A stretch of DNA of 64,000 bases from Periplaneta americana. Lineage: Eukaryota > Arthropoda > Insecta > Blattodea > Blattidae. Position numbers and translations under genes: made by a program. Shown piece after piece: positions 23,202-33,841 of the stretch. The stretch lies in NCBI RefSeq assembly GCF_040183065.1, contig NC_091119.1, forward strand, positions 60,994,892 to 61,058,891, written 5' to 3'. The notes beneath the pieces were generated by a model. The model did not search any database, was not told where the DNA came from, and saw only the letters and a program-made list of their open reading frames with translations. Numbering within the stretch: the first letter of the stretch is position 1; every line of letters starts with the position of its first letter.

Positions 23202-23760
23202 CTAGACATGATTTAGTTTCTCAAAGTCTATTGAATTTACAAATTGTATGAAACTGTTTCTATAGTTATTTATTAATCTATTTTTCGAAACTGGCCAGTT
23301 TTCCCGTTTTAGAACACTATTCACTAGTTTCTCTCTTTCACTCACTATCACTTGGCATTCGTAGAAGATGTGGTCCACAGTCTGGTTCCCTCCATTGCAG
23401 GGGCACATTGGAGAATCTACTATCTTGAAGCGGTGGAGATACGATCTTGTTTTGCCGTGTCCTGTGACTATTGCAGTGAAGTTGGGTGTGGGCCTGATGT
23501 TTGTTTTTAATCTGTCATTGATGATTGGGAAGAACTGCTTGGTTTCTGCTCCTTTTGTTGTCTGGTTCCATTGGAGTTGCCACTTTTCTGTGCTCTCTAC
23601 TTTTATGCGGTGTATTATTTCCTTTCTCGGTATCTTTGTGTATATAATTTGTAGATTGTCTTGTTTTGCTGCCTCCTTAGCGAGTTCGTCTGCCAGTTCA
23701 TTTCCGTAGATCCCTATGTGAGCCTTCACCCATTTTATGTGAATCATCCATCTATTGTCT
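23202..23760 (-). pseudogene. LINE RNase H and C-terminal domain (R1/Jockey-type), 5'-truncated
   Basis: An RNase H segment reads IKWVKAHIGIYGNELADELA. The H and D of the last catalytic motif are present; the earlier D/E/D motifs are missing. A C-terminal Cys/His cluster follows, CPCNGGNQTVDHIFYEC, as in retrotransposons that carry RNase H after RT. The frame ends with a normal stop at 23202. Upstream it runs straight into a TATG microsatellite, so the apparent start there is spurious. The RNase H would remove the RNA strand during reverse transcription. Confidence 0.75.
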
Positions 23761-23767
23761 TCAAGCT

Positions 23768-24060
23768 GTATGTATGTATGTATGTATGTATGTATGTATG
23801 TATGTATGTATGTATGTATGTATGTATGTATCTGTATGTATGTATGTATGTATCTGTATGTATGTATGTACGTATATATGTATGTATGTATATGTATGTA
23901 TGTATGTATGTATATGTATGTGTATGTGTGTGTGTATGTATGTATGTATGTATGTATGTATGTATATATTTGTATGTATGTGTATGTATGTATATGTATG
24001 TATGATGTATGTACGTATATGTATGTATGTATATGTAGTATGTATGTATGTATGTATGCA
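23768..24060. repeat. (TATG)n microsatellite, about 290 bp, with TCTG/TATA/TGTG interruptions
   Basis: On the minus strand it directly follows a LINE 3' terminus (24061-24115), so it probably began as the (CATA)n tail of that insertion and then expanded. Confidence 0.9.
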
Positions 24061-24117
24061 CACTGCAAATGGGTAAGTACCCGGTGGCAGTGGTACCCGC
24101 ATAAATCTCATTTCGTT
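24061..24117 (-). mobile_element. LINE 3'-end fragment with (CATA)n tail
   Basis: The minus strand reads CCACCGGGTACTTACCCATT, then TGCAGTGTGCATACATAC. Same terminus as at 11540-11622 and 38535-38590. Confidence 0.55.
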
Positions 24118-24548
24118 AGCTGTCATTCTACTTTCATCCATCCGCCTTATGTCCATGCTTCAATACCATAACAGAGTACAAAATTTGTTAAAGGCGTATT
24201 CTAGTGCTTTTCTGTAGGAGGCAAGGTTTCATTACCCTGTTTATTTTTTTCATACTTTTGGAGTAGGCCTACTTTACAAGTTTGCTCAGTATTTATTCCC
24301 AAAATATAGTCAAGATAATTATGTAAAAACATTAACTCTTCCTAAAATTTTACCTTCTAGACATATTTTACTAGGAACAATGTATTCTCCCAGAAGGCCA
24401 TTGCTTTGTCCTTTTTCTGTATTTATTTCCATTTCATTTTTTTTTTTGCAATTATATTTAAATGACGTACTGAGAATTGTAAATAATTTTCTGTAGATGC
24501 TATTAAAACTAGGTCATCTGCAAATATCAATGAACATATTTTAATTTC

Positions 24549-25294
24549 GTTTTTCTGCAACTGACCATGTCGCATTTGTTAATGTTGATAAAACCAGTGC
24601 AGTCAAATTTAGTACACACAATAGTGCTCGGGTTTCCTACAGTATTCGATTAAATGGAACTCATCTCAAAGAATCTATAAGCACAAAGTTTCTTGGTTTA
24701 GAATTGGATAATCACTTGAATTGGAAAACGCATAAAGAATGTAGTACTCGTAAATTGAGCTCTTCCTGTTATGCATTAAGATCCTTATCTACTATTGGTG
24801 ATATAAACTTACTTAAAATGTCATACTTTGCATATTTTCACTCTGTAATGAAATATGGATTAATATTCTGGGGTAATTCGTCTGAAGCTAAACACGTTTT
24901 TGTTTTACAAAAGAAAGCTATAAGAATAATGGCCGGTGTGCATAAAAGGACCTCATGTAAAAATATTTTCCAAAGCTTAGAAATCTTGACTTTACCTTGT
25001 GAATACATTCTTTCCCTAATGATGCTGTATATTAAGAACCAAGATAAATTCAGTACTAATCAAGACATTCATCATTTTAATACAAGACATAAATCAGATC
25101 TTCATCTACCCTCTGTTAGTCTAAGCTGTTTTAAAAAAGGAGTTCGCTATTCATGTATAACAGTCTTCAACGCACTGCCTAATTATCTTAAAGATTTGAA
25201 GAACCACGAGAAAAGGTTCAGAAAAGAATTAACCAAATTTCTACATACTCATACCTTCTACACAATTGATGAATTGTTTATGCTTGTGAATTGA
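24549..25294 (+). pseudogene. LINE reverse transcriptase C-terminal domain (Jockey/CR1-like), 5'-truncated
   Basis: About 248 codons are open, starting inside the RT thumb. Landmarks are KFLGLELDNHLNWKTH, YFAYFHSVMKYGLIFWGNS, LQKKAIRIMAGV, RTSCKNIF, and a C-terminus KKGVRYSCITVFNALPNYLK. It ends at a stop at 25292-25294. The catalytic YADD region is not present, so it cannot work, but the rest has no internal stop and the copy is young. The element continues through a 3' UTR of degenerate repeats to the AATG tail near 26538. Confidence 0.8.
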
Positions 25295-26030
25295 ATTATT
25301 CTACTTAAATGACGTGTACAATTTTATATAGCTCAACTAAAATATGTTTTTATATTGACTTAATCTGTTTACTATGTATTGTATTTTTTTGTTTAGCATA
25401 ACTGATGAATTGTATGTACTGTAAATTGAATAGTATACTGTATAGGTCAACTGATGAATTGTTTAAGCTTATAAATTGAATTAATCTATTTCATATGAAT
25501 TGTATAGCTTAACGAAAATAAGTTTGTAAATTGAACTAATTTGATTGTATATGTTTGTATAGTTTGGCTGATGAATTGTATATGTTCTTAAAATGATTAC
25601 TAGTCTGTGTAGCTCTACTGATGAATTGTATATAGACCTACTGTAAATTGAATGGTAATATGTATAGCTCAACTGATGAATTGTTTATGATTATAAATTG
25701 AATTAATTTACTTGATATTAATTGCACAAATTTGTATAGCTTAATGAAAGTATGCTACTTTGTATTGTATATATTTGTATAGTTTTGGCCGATGAATTGT
25801 ATATGCTTTAAATTGAATAGTAATCTATATAGCTCTACTGATAAATTGTTTGTGTTTGTAATTTTAAGTAGTTTGCATGATATGTATTATCAATTTCTGT
25901 ATATCACAACTGGTTGAATTGTTTATGCCTTAAATTTAATTAACTTGTTTTGTATTATACATATAGCTCAACTTATTAATGATCGTTTGCGTTTGTAAAT
26001 TTATAATCTGATTGGCTATGTATTGTATAT
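25260..26030 (+). repeat. Degenerate tandem repeats in the LINE 3' UTR
   Basis: The word TGATGAATTGT, usually followed by TTAT/TATG and AAATTGAAT, recurs about every 45-110 bases, with TATAGCTCAACT or TAGTTTGGC before it. The first unit overlaps the last codons of the LINE frame (IDELFMLVN and stop), so the array seems to come from repeated copying of the coding end. Confidence 0.65.
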
Positions 26031-26037
26031 TTTTAGT

Positions 26038-26361
26038 AGAGCCATCGATGTAGCTCAGTCGGCAGACTCGCTGGGCTGCTGATCCGGAGCTGCGTTCGGG
26101 CTTTGGTTGGATCCCCCTTTGGTCTTTGGTTTCTTCCGAGGTTTTCCCCAGCCGTGGGACTGAAGCAGGATGGTCTATGGCGAGTCCTTGGCATCAACCC
26201 CTTTGATTTGATTACCCCCCTTTGATCTGATTACCTGGTTGGGTTTTTCCGAGGTTTCCCCCACCAAAAGGCAAATGCCGGGTAATATTTTGGCGAATCC
26301 TCGGACCTCATCTCATCTCACTACATCTCGCCAAAATGTAAAAAAAAAAAAAAAAAAAAAT
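26038..26361 (+). mobile_element. tRNA-headed SINE, family 2 (copy 1)
   Basis: A-box GTAGCTCAGTCGG, degenerate B-box region, then the body blocks ACCTGGTTGGGTTTTTCCGA and GGCAAATGCCGGGTAAT, and a final A run of about 20. A second, shorter member lies at 47519-47740. It interrupts the 3' UTR of the LINE that ends at 26538. Confidence 0.7.
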
Positions 26362-26538
26362 GTAAAAAATTGCACAAAATTGTAAAAATTGTAGATAATT
26401 ACTAAATTGTAAAACTATAAAAATTTGTAAAAATTGTAATTGTAATATTGTAAAATGTTGACTTGTTCCACATCTTAAAGCTTCATTGCTCATGTAAGAT
26501 CTATGGAATAAAATAAATGAATGAATGAATGAATGAAT
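26362..26538 (+). mobile_element. 3' terminus of the 24549-26538 LINE with (AATG)n tail
   Basis: A TTGTAAAA-rich stretch, then GACTTGTTCCACATCTTAAA, TCATGTAAGATCTATGGAAT, AAAATAAATG and five or six AATG units. Such tetranucleotide tails are usual for CR1/Jockey-like LINEs that prime without a poly(A). Confidence 0.65.
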
Positions 26539-26892
26539 CTCCATTTCTGAAGAATTTTATTCACTTGCATTATAAACCGGAGGGAGAGACCGCAATCCTG
26601 TTTTACTTCTCTGTTAATTTCGTGTCATTCTGAGGTCCTATTATTAATTTTAACTGAAATTAAATGTTGTCCTCCCTGACTTAAAAATCCCATAACCTCT
26701 TTTTCTCTGTTTCACTTATTCTCAGTTGGCATTTTTTGTGAAGTTTATCTATACACACTTTAACATCTGTGGTCATATCACGTGTACAGGATCTTTGGGT
26801 ATGTCACTAAGTCGTGGACTTTTGTTCTGTCTCTTTTTTTTTTTGCCTTATGGCTTATGTTCATGTAACTGATTTAGATTTTGTTTTAATGT
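26539..26892. other. Unassigned AT-rich sequence
   Basis: No gene or repeat recognised. Confidence 0.35.
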
Positions 26893-27073
26893 TTATATAT
26901 TGGTGATTAAGGAGGCCATTAATAATAGTATGTAAATTTCCAATCGTGCATGTGCCTTCGTGACTGAGGAAACAATGAGAAACCTCAATCAGATTGGTTG
27001 ACCACGGGGTTTGAACCCGGGACCTTCCCAATACGAGTCTCAAACACTACCGTCCGAGCCAAGTCACTCGGTT
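26893..27073 (-). mobile_element. tRNA-headed SINE, family 3
   Basis: On the minus strand: A-box CTTGGCTCGGACGGT, B-box GGTTCAAACCC, then a body reading TGAGGTTTCTCATTGTTTCC, TCACGAAGGCACATGCACGA and TGGAAATTTACATAC. The 3' boundary is estimated. Confidence 0.6.
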
Positions 27074-27514
27074 TTCTTTATTGCTTATCCATTTCTTGTA
27101 ATTGTATTGTTTGTTAGTTACAATTGTAACAATAAACCTTACACTACAGTAGACTACTAAGACATGCTGTGTTGTGCAGTGTTGTTCAGTTGTGCAATTA
27201 CTAGTTCTTCAGAGAAAATTTTGTCACTCTTTTCATTCAGTATTCACGAAAAGTAAATCATGCGAAAATTTCGGGGCACTGTAGTGGAACGTGACGCTTT
27301 TTATATTGTAATAATGGTGAGGGTGTGCCTTGCTCCAAAACATGACGGACTTTCTTCCTGGAATTGGTAAATCCTCATAAACTCCCATCTTCTCCTCAAT
27401 GAAATAATATGGCAATGACATCAAGAATTGGCAACTGAGCTAAGTATTTATCCCTTGCTCGTTCCTTCACTTAAGTGATGAAGAGTGTGAGAGAAGGCCG
27501 ATTATCCGCAGTAA

Positions 27515-27780
27515 TAGCAGACGAAGATATAATTATAGCAAGTGTAGCCGTTGTTATTATTATAGGCAGTTTAACAAAAAGAAAGTTAAAAAACAAAAGA
27601 CAATGGTGACAAACGCCATCTACGAAAGTCGCAATCGATATGGAGACTGACTTGCTTCATGATTTACGTCGAATTGAATCGGGACAGTTTCACAACTTGT
27701 CACATTTCAGAAATAGACTTCGAAATATTACTGTGCAAAGTATGGCCATAACATTTCCTGGTTCATATATACATCAATAA
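27515..27780 (+). pseudogene. Harbinger (HARBI1-like) transposase N-terminal relic
   Basis: The plus strand reads ADEDIIIASVAVVIIIGSL, then TKRKLKNKRQW, METDLLHDLRRIESGQFHN. This order (acidic start, hydrophobic stretch, basic RRW-like block, LL-DL--ESGQF) is that of HARBI1-type nucleases before their DDE domain. A stop falls right after the RQW block (the second W codon is TGA) and the frame shifts again near 27715. The DDE catalytic residues are not present. Confidence 0.45.
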
Positions 27781-27949
27781 GTTTGATGACAGCTTCTTCA
27801 GTCCTTTCGAGTTTCGACATCCTGTTGCTGAAATTAACCTAACTGCTGCATTCTGCTATGAACTGCAACAAGTGGTAAATCCCGTCGTCTGTGCGGTTTC
27901 GAGAACTGCTGTCCGAGCTCGACATCCGCTTGCCTACAGTTCGTACACT

Positions 27950-28495
27950 GGAGTACACCACCACTCCACCGTGGACTATGCGACGTCCCATGTTTGACGT
28001 AGGCCTAAGTCTGAGCCGATGTTTTAAAAAATTTACACCAGCTTTTCTTTACAGACTCCGTTTAGTGAACTTTTATCACAGTATCCAAATTATTCATTAG
28101 TTTTTACTGACAGATCCCGAATAAATTATTGTGTTGGTTGTTCCTTCATTGCGAATGGACAGATATTTAAATATAAATTGAGCCAGTACACCAATGTTTT
28201 TGCCGCAGAATTATATGCTTTTTATAGAGTTTTATTGTTTTTAATTAGGCAACCCCGGGGTAGATTCCTTATCTGCTCCGTCTCTCTAAGCGCCATTGAC
28301 TCCCTGCAGCGTCTGAATTCTGATGTTCCGCTTGTGTTGAGAACCCAGGAACTTTTCCACACTCTTCTAACCTCTGACTATGAGATTGGAGTAGTGTGGA
28401 CTCCGGGTCATGTTGGCATTCCTGGAAACGAGGCAGCGGATGCTGCAGCAAGGGACGGTGCTATAAATGGGTCTGAGGCAGTGGCGGCTGATTGA
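27950..28495 (+). pseudogene. LINE RNase H domain (R1/Jockey-type), first part of a split copy
   Basis: From about 28098 the frame reads LVFTDRSRINYCVGCSFI, then FAAELYAFYRVLLF, RFLICSVSLSAIDSL and WTPGHVGIPGNEAADAAA. These are the four RNase H motifs. The third catalytic Asp is replaced (CSVS for the usual CSDS) and the first motif has R for G after the catalytic Asp. A frame change near 28060 joins an upstream piece. The copy stops at 28495, and its C-terminal part resumes near 29790, so 28496-29790 is probably inserted or rearranged DNA. Confidence 0.7.
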
Positions 28496-28617
28496 CTGAG
28501 GCAAGTGAGGCCGGGTCTCAGTCACTTGGCTTAACTGAAATCAAATTTTGTGTTTTTATATAATGTATTAGTTATTTGAATGAAGCATATATCGCTGTAG
28601 AAGTATTTGAAAACTTT

Positions 28618-28902
28618 GATGTATATAGACCTGTTTTGCAGTAAAATTTGTTCCTGAGGCCGGGATCGCTCGTGCCGGGTCTGGCTTGTGATGTATATAG
28701 ACCTGTTTTGCAGTAAAATTTGTTCCTGAGGCCGGGATCGCTCGTGCCGGGTCTGGCTTGTGATGTATATAGACCTGTTTTGCAGTAAAATTTGTTCCTG
28801 AGGCCAGAATTGCTCGTGCCGGGTCTGGCTTGTGATGTATATAGACCTGTTTTGCAGTAAAATTTGTTCCTGAGGCCAGAATCGTTCGTGCCGGGTCTGG
28901 CT
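28618..28902. repeat. Four tandem copies of a 72-bp unit
   Basis: Units start near 28618, 28690, 28762 and 28834, each with GATGTATATAGACCTGTTTT and CTCGTGCCGGGTCTGGCTT or a near match. Copies 1 and 2 are nearly identical, and copies 3 and 4 share CCAGAAT for CCGGGAT. The period keeps a minus-strand frame open, but nothing suggests it is translated. Confidence 0.9.
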
Positions 28903-29639
28903 TAATGCATTTCATGTCCTTTCGCGGGCTTTGAGTTTACGCTTAAAACGTTGTAGCTGAGGCACAATTCGGCTGGCCTGGTCAGGTTTCACTCGTCCCA
29001 TCCATGGGCCGGCCTCAAGGGTAGAGTGCTGTGGGAATAGCAGTGGTGACTTGTCTTCCTAACTAGGCCATAAATAACAAAATTCCAGCTCTTTGGCAGG
29101 CAGAAACCCACTTAATTCTCTCCCCTTATGTCTCAGTTTATGACATAAGCGAGGGTGTTCTACTATTGTACTTCGTAGTACAGTAGTGAATCTGGGTCAA
29201 TGTTGTTATGTATTTTGGGAAAATATAAACAGAAACAAATGAGAGAAATAATGCTGGTGCAGTTAATTCATTGTTAGAGTGTCCTTTTTCGAGAAGAAAT
29301 AATACTAAAAGAAAGGAAGTTTCAAATAAAGAGAGAGACTACCGAGATACCTACGACATTGCTGATAATTTTTCTGACACATAATCTTAAAACGCGAGTT
29401 TCTATTGCATCCTAGTATGGGCAACATAAATGGTTATGTGGTAATGTGATGCAAAATAAACTTCTCTTGGCCTTGTTTGTTGCTGTCAAAGGAAAAAAAT
29501 AAAAAGAAAAGAAAGAAAGGGGAATTTCAACACATAATATGGGATGCTTCATCACACTGAAATAATTACTGAAACTCAGAGCATGACAGCTTATTTGGTG
29601 AGTGAAATTATTATTTTTCATTGATAGTAATAAGAATAG
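28903..29639. other. Unassigned sequence between repeats
   Basis: No gene recognised. It may be part of the insertion that split the RNase H-bearing LINE. Confidence 0.3.
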
Positions 29640-29785
29640 ACTAATAATAATAATACAGTAATAATGATATTAATAATGCAATAACAATAATAATTAATAT
29701 CATAAACAAACATTTCCTATCGGAGACACTTAAACTAGTTGTATCTGGCCTCACCGAGGATTTTGATCACCGGCCGCTACTGGTC
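29640..29785 (+). repeat. Dispersed repeat end, related to 1418-1546
   Basis: An AAT-rich tract followed by ACACTTAAACTAGTT, CTCACCGAGGATTTTGATCA and GGCCGCTACTGG. Confidence 0.45.
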
Positions 29786-29789
29786 TGAG

Positions 29790-30613
29790 GTGTATTGGCG
29801 TGAGAGGTGGCAAGATATTAAAAATTATTTGAAACATACGTTATGGTGGCAATGGGAAGGCGAATGGTCTACACAAGAGGGAAATAAATTACGAAGAATA
29901 AAGAATACTGTTCGCGTATGGGATTCGTCCACACGAGCGTCACGACAAGAAGAAGTTTTACTCACCCGGATGAGGATTGGCCACTGTCATCTGACGCATG
30001 GCTATCTCCTACGTGGCGAGCCTCAGCCGAAGTGTGATCTATGCCATGTTCCACTGTCTGTGGAACATTTTTTATTACAGTGTAGAAAATACGACCGTGC
30101 CTGTCGGCAGTATGGAATTCGGCCGACTCTACGTGGCACTCTTGGAAATGATTTTAATTGTACAAGTGCAGTTCTGAGATGTTTATCGAATACAGGACTT
30201 GACAAGGTGATGTAGTTTTTTAATGACCCATTTTACTTATCCTCCGGACTCTTTACATCCGGAGATGCATTTTTTAGTATACGATTTTAACAAATTTGAC
30301 ATTCGCACCTTTTACATCCTTGCATTTTATAAATGCTCCAGACAATTTATTTCTGGTGGAATTTGTTTTATTGTTTTGTTGCTTCTTTTTAAATACTACT
30401 TAGGGTCTGAGAACTTCCCACTTTTATGGTTTTTATGCTTCACCTTGTTGAAACTGCATTTGTTTGCCTCGTTTTAACCGTGACAACGCTTTTTAGTTCT
30501 TTTAAGCATTCTGGTTATTGTATTGTGTTCGTGTTTAGTGAATGATTTTAGATAAGGGCGTAAAAAGCCATAGTAGCTGACGCGCCCTGTTTAAACCTCA
30601 CTAACCATTAATC
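29790..30613 (+). pseudogene. C-terminal part and 3' UTR of the RNase H-bearing LINE
   Basis: The open frame to 30215 reads YWRERWQDIKNYL, EGNKLRRIKNTVRVWDSS, LLTRMRIGHCHLTHGYLL and PKCDLCHVPLSVEHFLLQC. The last is the Cys/His cluster typical of the end of R1/Jockey-type proteins with RNase H. It is the natural continuation of the domain at 27950-28495. The stop at 30213-30215 is followed by a 3' UTR with a CATCCGGAGATGCATTTT block and an end near AAGGGCGTAAAAAGCCATAG. The reading frame is undamaged within this part. Confidence 0.7.
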
Positions 30614-32092
30614 CCCCTAGTGAGAAGAAACTAACTAGGGGATTGTAAACAAACAGAATAATTAAATAACATTATTTCATGATATGGATACTCCACTTGA
30701 GGTTGTTCCACGTTAAATTATCTACATAGTCCTATTTCTAAATAAAGTCACCTCTTCTCTCTTTGTGGGTTGTATAGGCTAGTGGCCTATATTGTACAGA
30801 ATTCCTAATACAGTGCGTGTTCGCCATCACGTCGCGACGACCGACTGGCAAGCGGCAGCAGCGCGGCCCTCACCGGGCACTCGGTCGGTAGTCGCGGGCG
30901 TCACGGTGAAGATGCACTGTAATAGTGTGTATTATGATCATTTGAAACTACAATATTAAAACTTTCGCTTATGGACATGCTTGTTCAGCAGCTTCATAGT
31001 CAGCGTTGAAATCTCTGGTCGTAAGGTTAACACATCATAACTCTAGATATATCCAGTGGTGTCATTCTAATTTTTTAACAACCGATTCTCTCCCCTAATG
31101 ACCGAAAATTTGAAAATGTTAAATGACGTAATAATACACATAATGAAAAACTGCAATCCAACATGTTCTTGCATAACAAAATTATTTTCATAATTTAAAA
31201 TTTTGACTCGCGTCACAAAGAAGGTGAGTAAACTTCTGACACTTCATGTATGCGCTCAGCGGCAGAGGATCGCCTCACTACAGAAACGTCATATCATATA
31301 AATTATCATACCTACTACACTATTATATGCACAAATAGCATTATACTATATACAGAAATTAATTAATAAAAACAACAAAAGCAAGAAATACACGCGTTTA
31401 TAAGTACAAGGTAGACACACGCGTTTCTTACTCAAAAACAAATTATGTTTCCTGGAAGTGCGGCAGCGTGGGTGGAGTGCTATTCTGACATGCGCAGAGT
31501 CTTTTTTCCTTTCTCCCAACATTACTATCTTCAATACAATAACGGCAGATATTATAAAGTGTGAGAAGTCCACAGAACAGCACCAGCTAACTAGCTTTGA
31601 ATATCTGTCCACACCGATATATATTATTTGAAATATTTCAAGATGCCCCCAGCCAGGAATAGGATAAAGTGGCGCTTGTTTGTTGCTGCCCTATGCTCCA
31701 CATAAGCAGCTAAAGGAAATACTATTCTATCTGAAGATGTATCTGCACACATACTTATACAACATATTGTTACATCACGTTAACTTAAGTACAATGAGGC
31801 ATTGACGAAGATGAAGAATAGAAACAGTTTCTTCTTCAACTTTTACACAAACACCAACAAGAGTTCCCAACTCCTTCAAAAGCTGCACCGACTTTTTTTC
31901 TTTTACTGTGTTACAGATTATAAACCTCTCAGCCCTGGTATTTTTAGTGAAATTTTTGTGCTTATTTTATACATTTATGCATGATATTAGACTTGTGGGA
32001 ATTTTACTTTTTGAAATTTGAGTTTTTTGGCCCTCACTGCCATGTCAAGGCATTGGAAGAACCTTGTTACCTACTAGCAAACACATTTTATA
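30614..32092. other. Unassigned sequence with a GC-rich inverted repeat
   Basis: No gene called. At 30826-30910 a GC-rich stretch has imperfect inverted arms: GCGACGACCGAC against GTCGGTAGTCGC, and a CGCCATCACG-type against CGTCACGGTG-type outer part. It stands out from the AT-rich surroundings. Confidence 0.4.
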
Positions 32093-32109
32093 TTTAATTA
32101 AAGAATTCT

Positions 32110-32421
32110 CTATTTTAGATCTTTTGTGTGAGATTCTAGATCTAGAATCTTGATATAACTAAGTACTTTATTGAGAGTATCGAAAGTATTTTGCGTGTTT
32201 AATCTTACAGTTTCTAGTTGGACTGCGAGAGATTCGTTATCATGTGTCTCTGGCAGATTTCGTATTCTCTCAGGAGATAGAAGTTCCTTGGTAGGCGATC
32301 TGCTGCAGACTGGATCCTGTTGTTCTCTCACCAGGGATAGCTCGGTTGAAACATGACCATCAACAGTCTTCCTGATGATAAACATTTCTTGCATAGCAAG
32401 ATGGAGGATCCACCAGAGCAT
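32110..32421 (-). CDS. Candidate terminal exon of an unknown gene
   Basis: 103 codons reading MLWWILHLAMQEMFIIRK at the start and ending NTFDTLNKVLSYIKILDL, ESHTKDLK and stop. A good splice acceptor (pyrimidine-rich, ...CTCAAATTAG) lies three bases before the ATG and places an in-frame stop across the junction, so the exon could start there in phase 0. The C-terminal 45 residues look like an amphipathic helix. ATTAAA lies at 32093-32098, shortly after the stop. No family is recognised, and it could be chance. Confidence 0.3.
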   Translation of the reverse strand: MLWWILHLAMQEMFIIRKTVDGHVSTELSLVREQQDPVCSRSPTKELLSPERIRNLPETHDNESLAVQLETVRLNTQNTFDTLNKVLSYIKILDLESHTKDLK

Positions 32422-32971
32422 TGCCTAATTTGAGACAGTCAAGGTGAAAACGTCAACTACAGGGTCCCAATTCACTTCAGACCGCGCACCTCTTAGCTTT
32501 ACAAACCACTCACTATTGCTCGTGTAGTGTGGATTTGTACGAAACTGGCCTCACACCTCGCATGAGTCGGTTCTTGAACAGCCAGCCTTTAGAAGACTTG
32601 ATGGAACGCTTTCAGTTTCATTGCACTACCCTGATTACTGTGTGGGATTTAGATTCAAACATAAGCGCAACTTAAATGATACCGACTACTGCCGACTCAG
32701 CGACCATGAAGCATTCTGAATTGTCAATACTTTTAATGAAAAAAATCTATTCCATTAAAAATGGAGTAAAAATTGTAGGAGTATTAAAAGAGGAAAATAA
32801 AGTATCTTATTAGTGTGCTTAATAGTTCGGTATATTTTGTAGTTGAAAGTCTATTTATGTTTTGAATAATAAACTATGGTTCATGTTGTGTATGTAGTAT
32901 TAGCTCTCGAAAGGAAAGGGGATCGGTAGGCGACTCCCAAAGTAATTCCAGATCGCAAACGTGATATAGAC

Positions 32972-33207
32972 GGGCCAGTTCAAAAGGGAAACAACTCAAC
33001 ATTTAAACTTTTGAGAAAAGTGAAGTTTAAAGCTTCATGTTGCTGTGAAACATACAAACTCTAATTTGAAACTTAGAGCATATTATAAACATGATTTGAA
33101 TTTGGATTATGTTAAACGATTCTTTGATTTTTCACAGCAACATAACGCTTCAAAATGCAGATTTCCCAAACTTTAATTTTGAGTTGTTTCCCTTTCAAGC
33201 TGGGCCG
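32972..33207. mobile_element. Element of about 236 bp with long imperfect terminal inverted repeats
   Basis: The left arm starts GGGCCAGTTCAAAAGGGAAA; the right arm ends TTTCCCTTTCAAGCTGGGCC. The arms continue inward as AACAACTCAA and a ...CATGTTGCTGTGAAA / TTTTCACAGCAACATAACG block, about 75 bases per arm with mismatches. No clear TSD. Confidence 0.65.
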
Positions 33208-33841
33208 GCCATATTGTATTCCTGTTCTGACTGGCTGCACACTTGGATAAGAAACAACGATTTAATAATATGATATGATTATGTTTGCTGTCGTATTGAA
33301 AATCTAGAGAATTTCATGTAAAATGTTGAATTAATGTTCTTCCTTTCTGCCAAGAACTTAATTTGTTTTAACTTCAAACATTTCAGAATAGGTTCTAGGA
33401 ATTGCGACAAATTCAACAAGTGAATCTGGCGACTGGTGTGAACTGGCTGAATGACACCACTGGATAACTGCCCTATTCGCTACCAATAAGAATTCAAGTC
33501 TCCTGAACTTGTGCACAGAGTGCGTCGATATCCAAAGTACCGCAATCCTTAGCGCTGGAAATGCCGACAATTCAGCCATTTTTATTACAGCTCACGCTAT
33601 TTCCCATATGCATTTGCATGGGGAATGAATGTAGCCTAAATCAGAATCAAATATTTTAAATTTTAAGGGCAACTGACACTGATCTAAATTGAGTTTTACT
33701 TTAAATGGTACTATCCCAAGCGTTTTGATATAGAATAACAATGGCGACCGACTAGCTGGTAGTGCTACTCTGGGTATCAACGGATTCTGCTTGTGCATGG
33801 CTGAAAGCGCCACTAACTTAGAATTTGAACAATTACTGTAC
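33208..33841. other. Unassigned sequence
   Basis: Probable intron or intergenic sequence next to the candidate exon at 33842-34036. Nothing else recognised. Confidence 0.3.

Noticed and set aside
23661..24171. Overlapping frames rich in MYVC/HTYI on both strands
   Set aside because: Translations of the TATG microsatellite; no protein is implied.
28618..28902. CRISPR array
   Set aside because: The repeats are contiguous with no unique spacers, in a eukaryotic context. The tRNA-like array likewise has conserved, not unique, spacers.
28568..28915. 115-residue minus-strand frame with a 24-residue period
   Set aside because: Produced by a 72-bp tandem repeat whose length is a multiple of three. 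No start, signal or domain.
30223..30477. 84-residue hydrophobic frame
   Set aside because: Lies in the 3' UTR of the LINE ending near 30613. Its hydrophobicity comes from T-rich sequence.
31346..31612. 88-residue minus-strand frame with Cys/Arg-rich middle
   Set aside because: No domain recognised. The context is repetitive and the C-terminal Leu/Phe run reflects low-complexity sequence.
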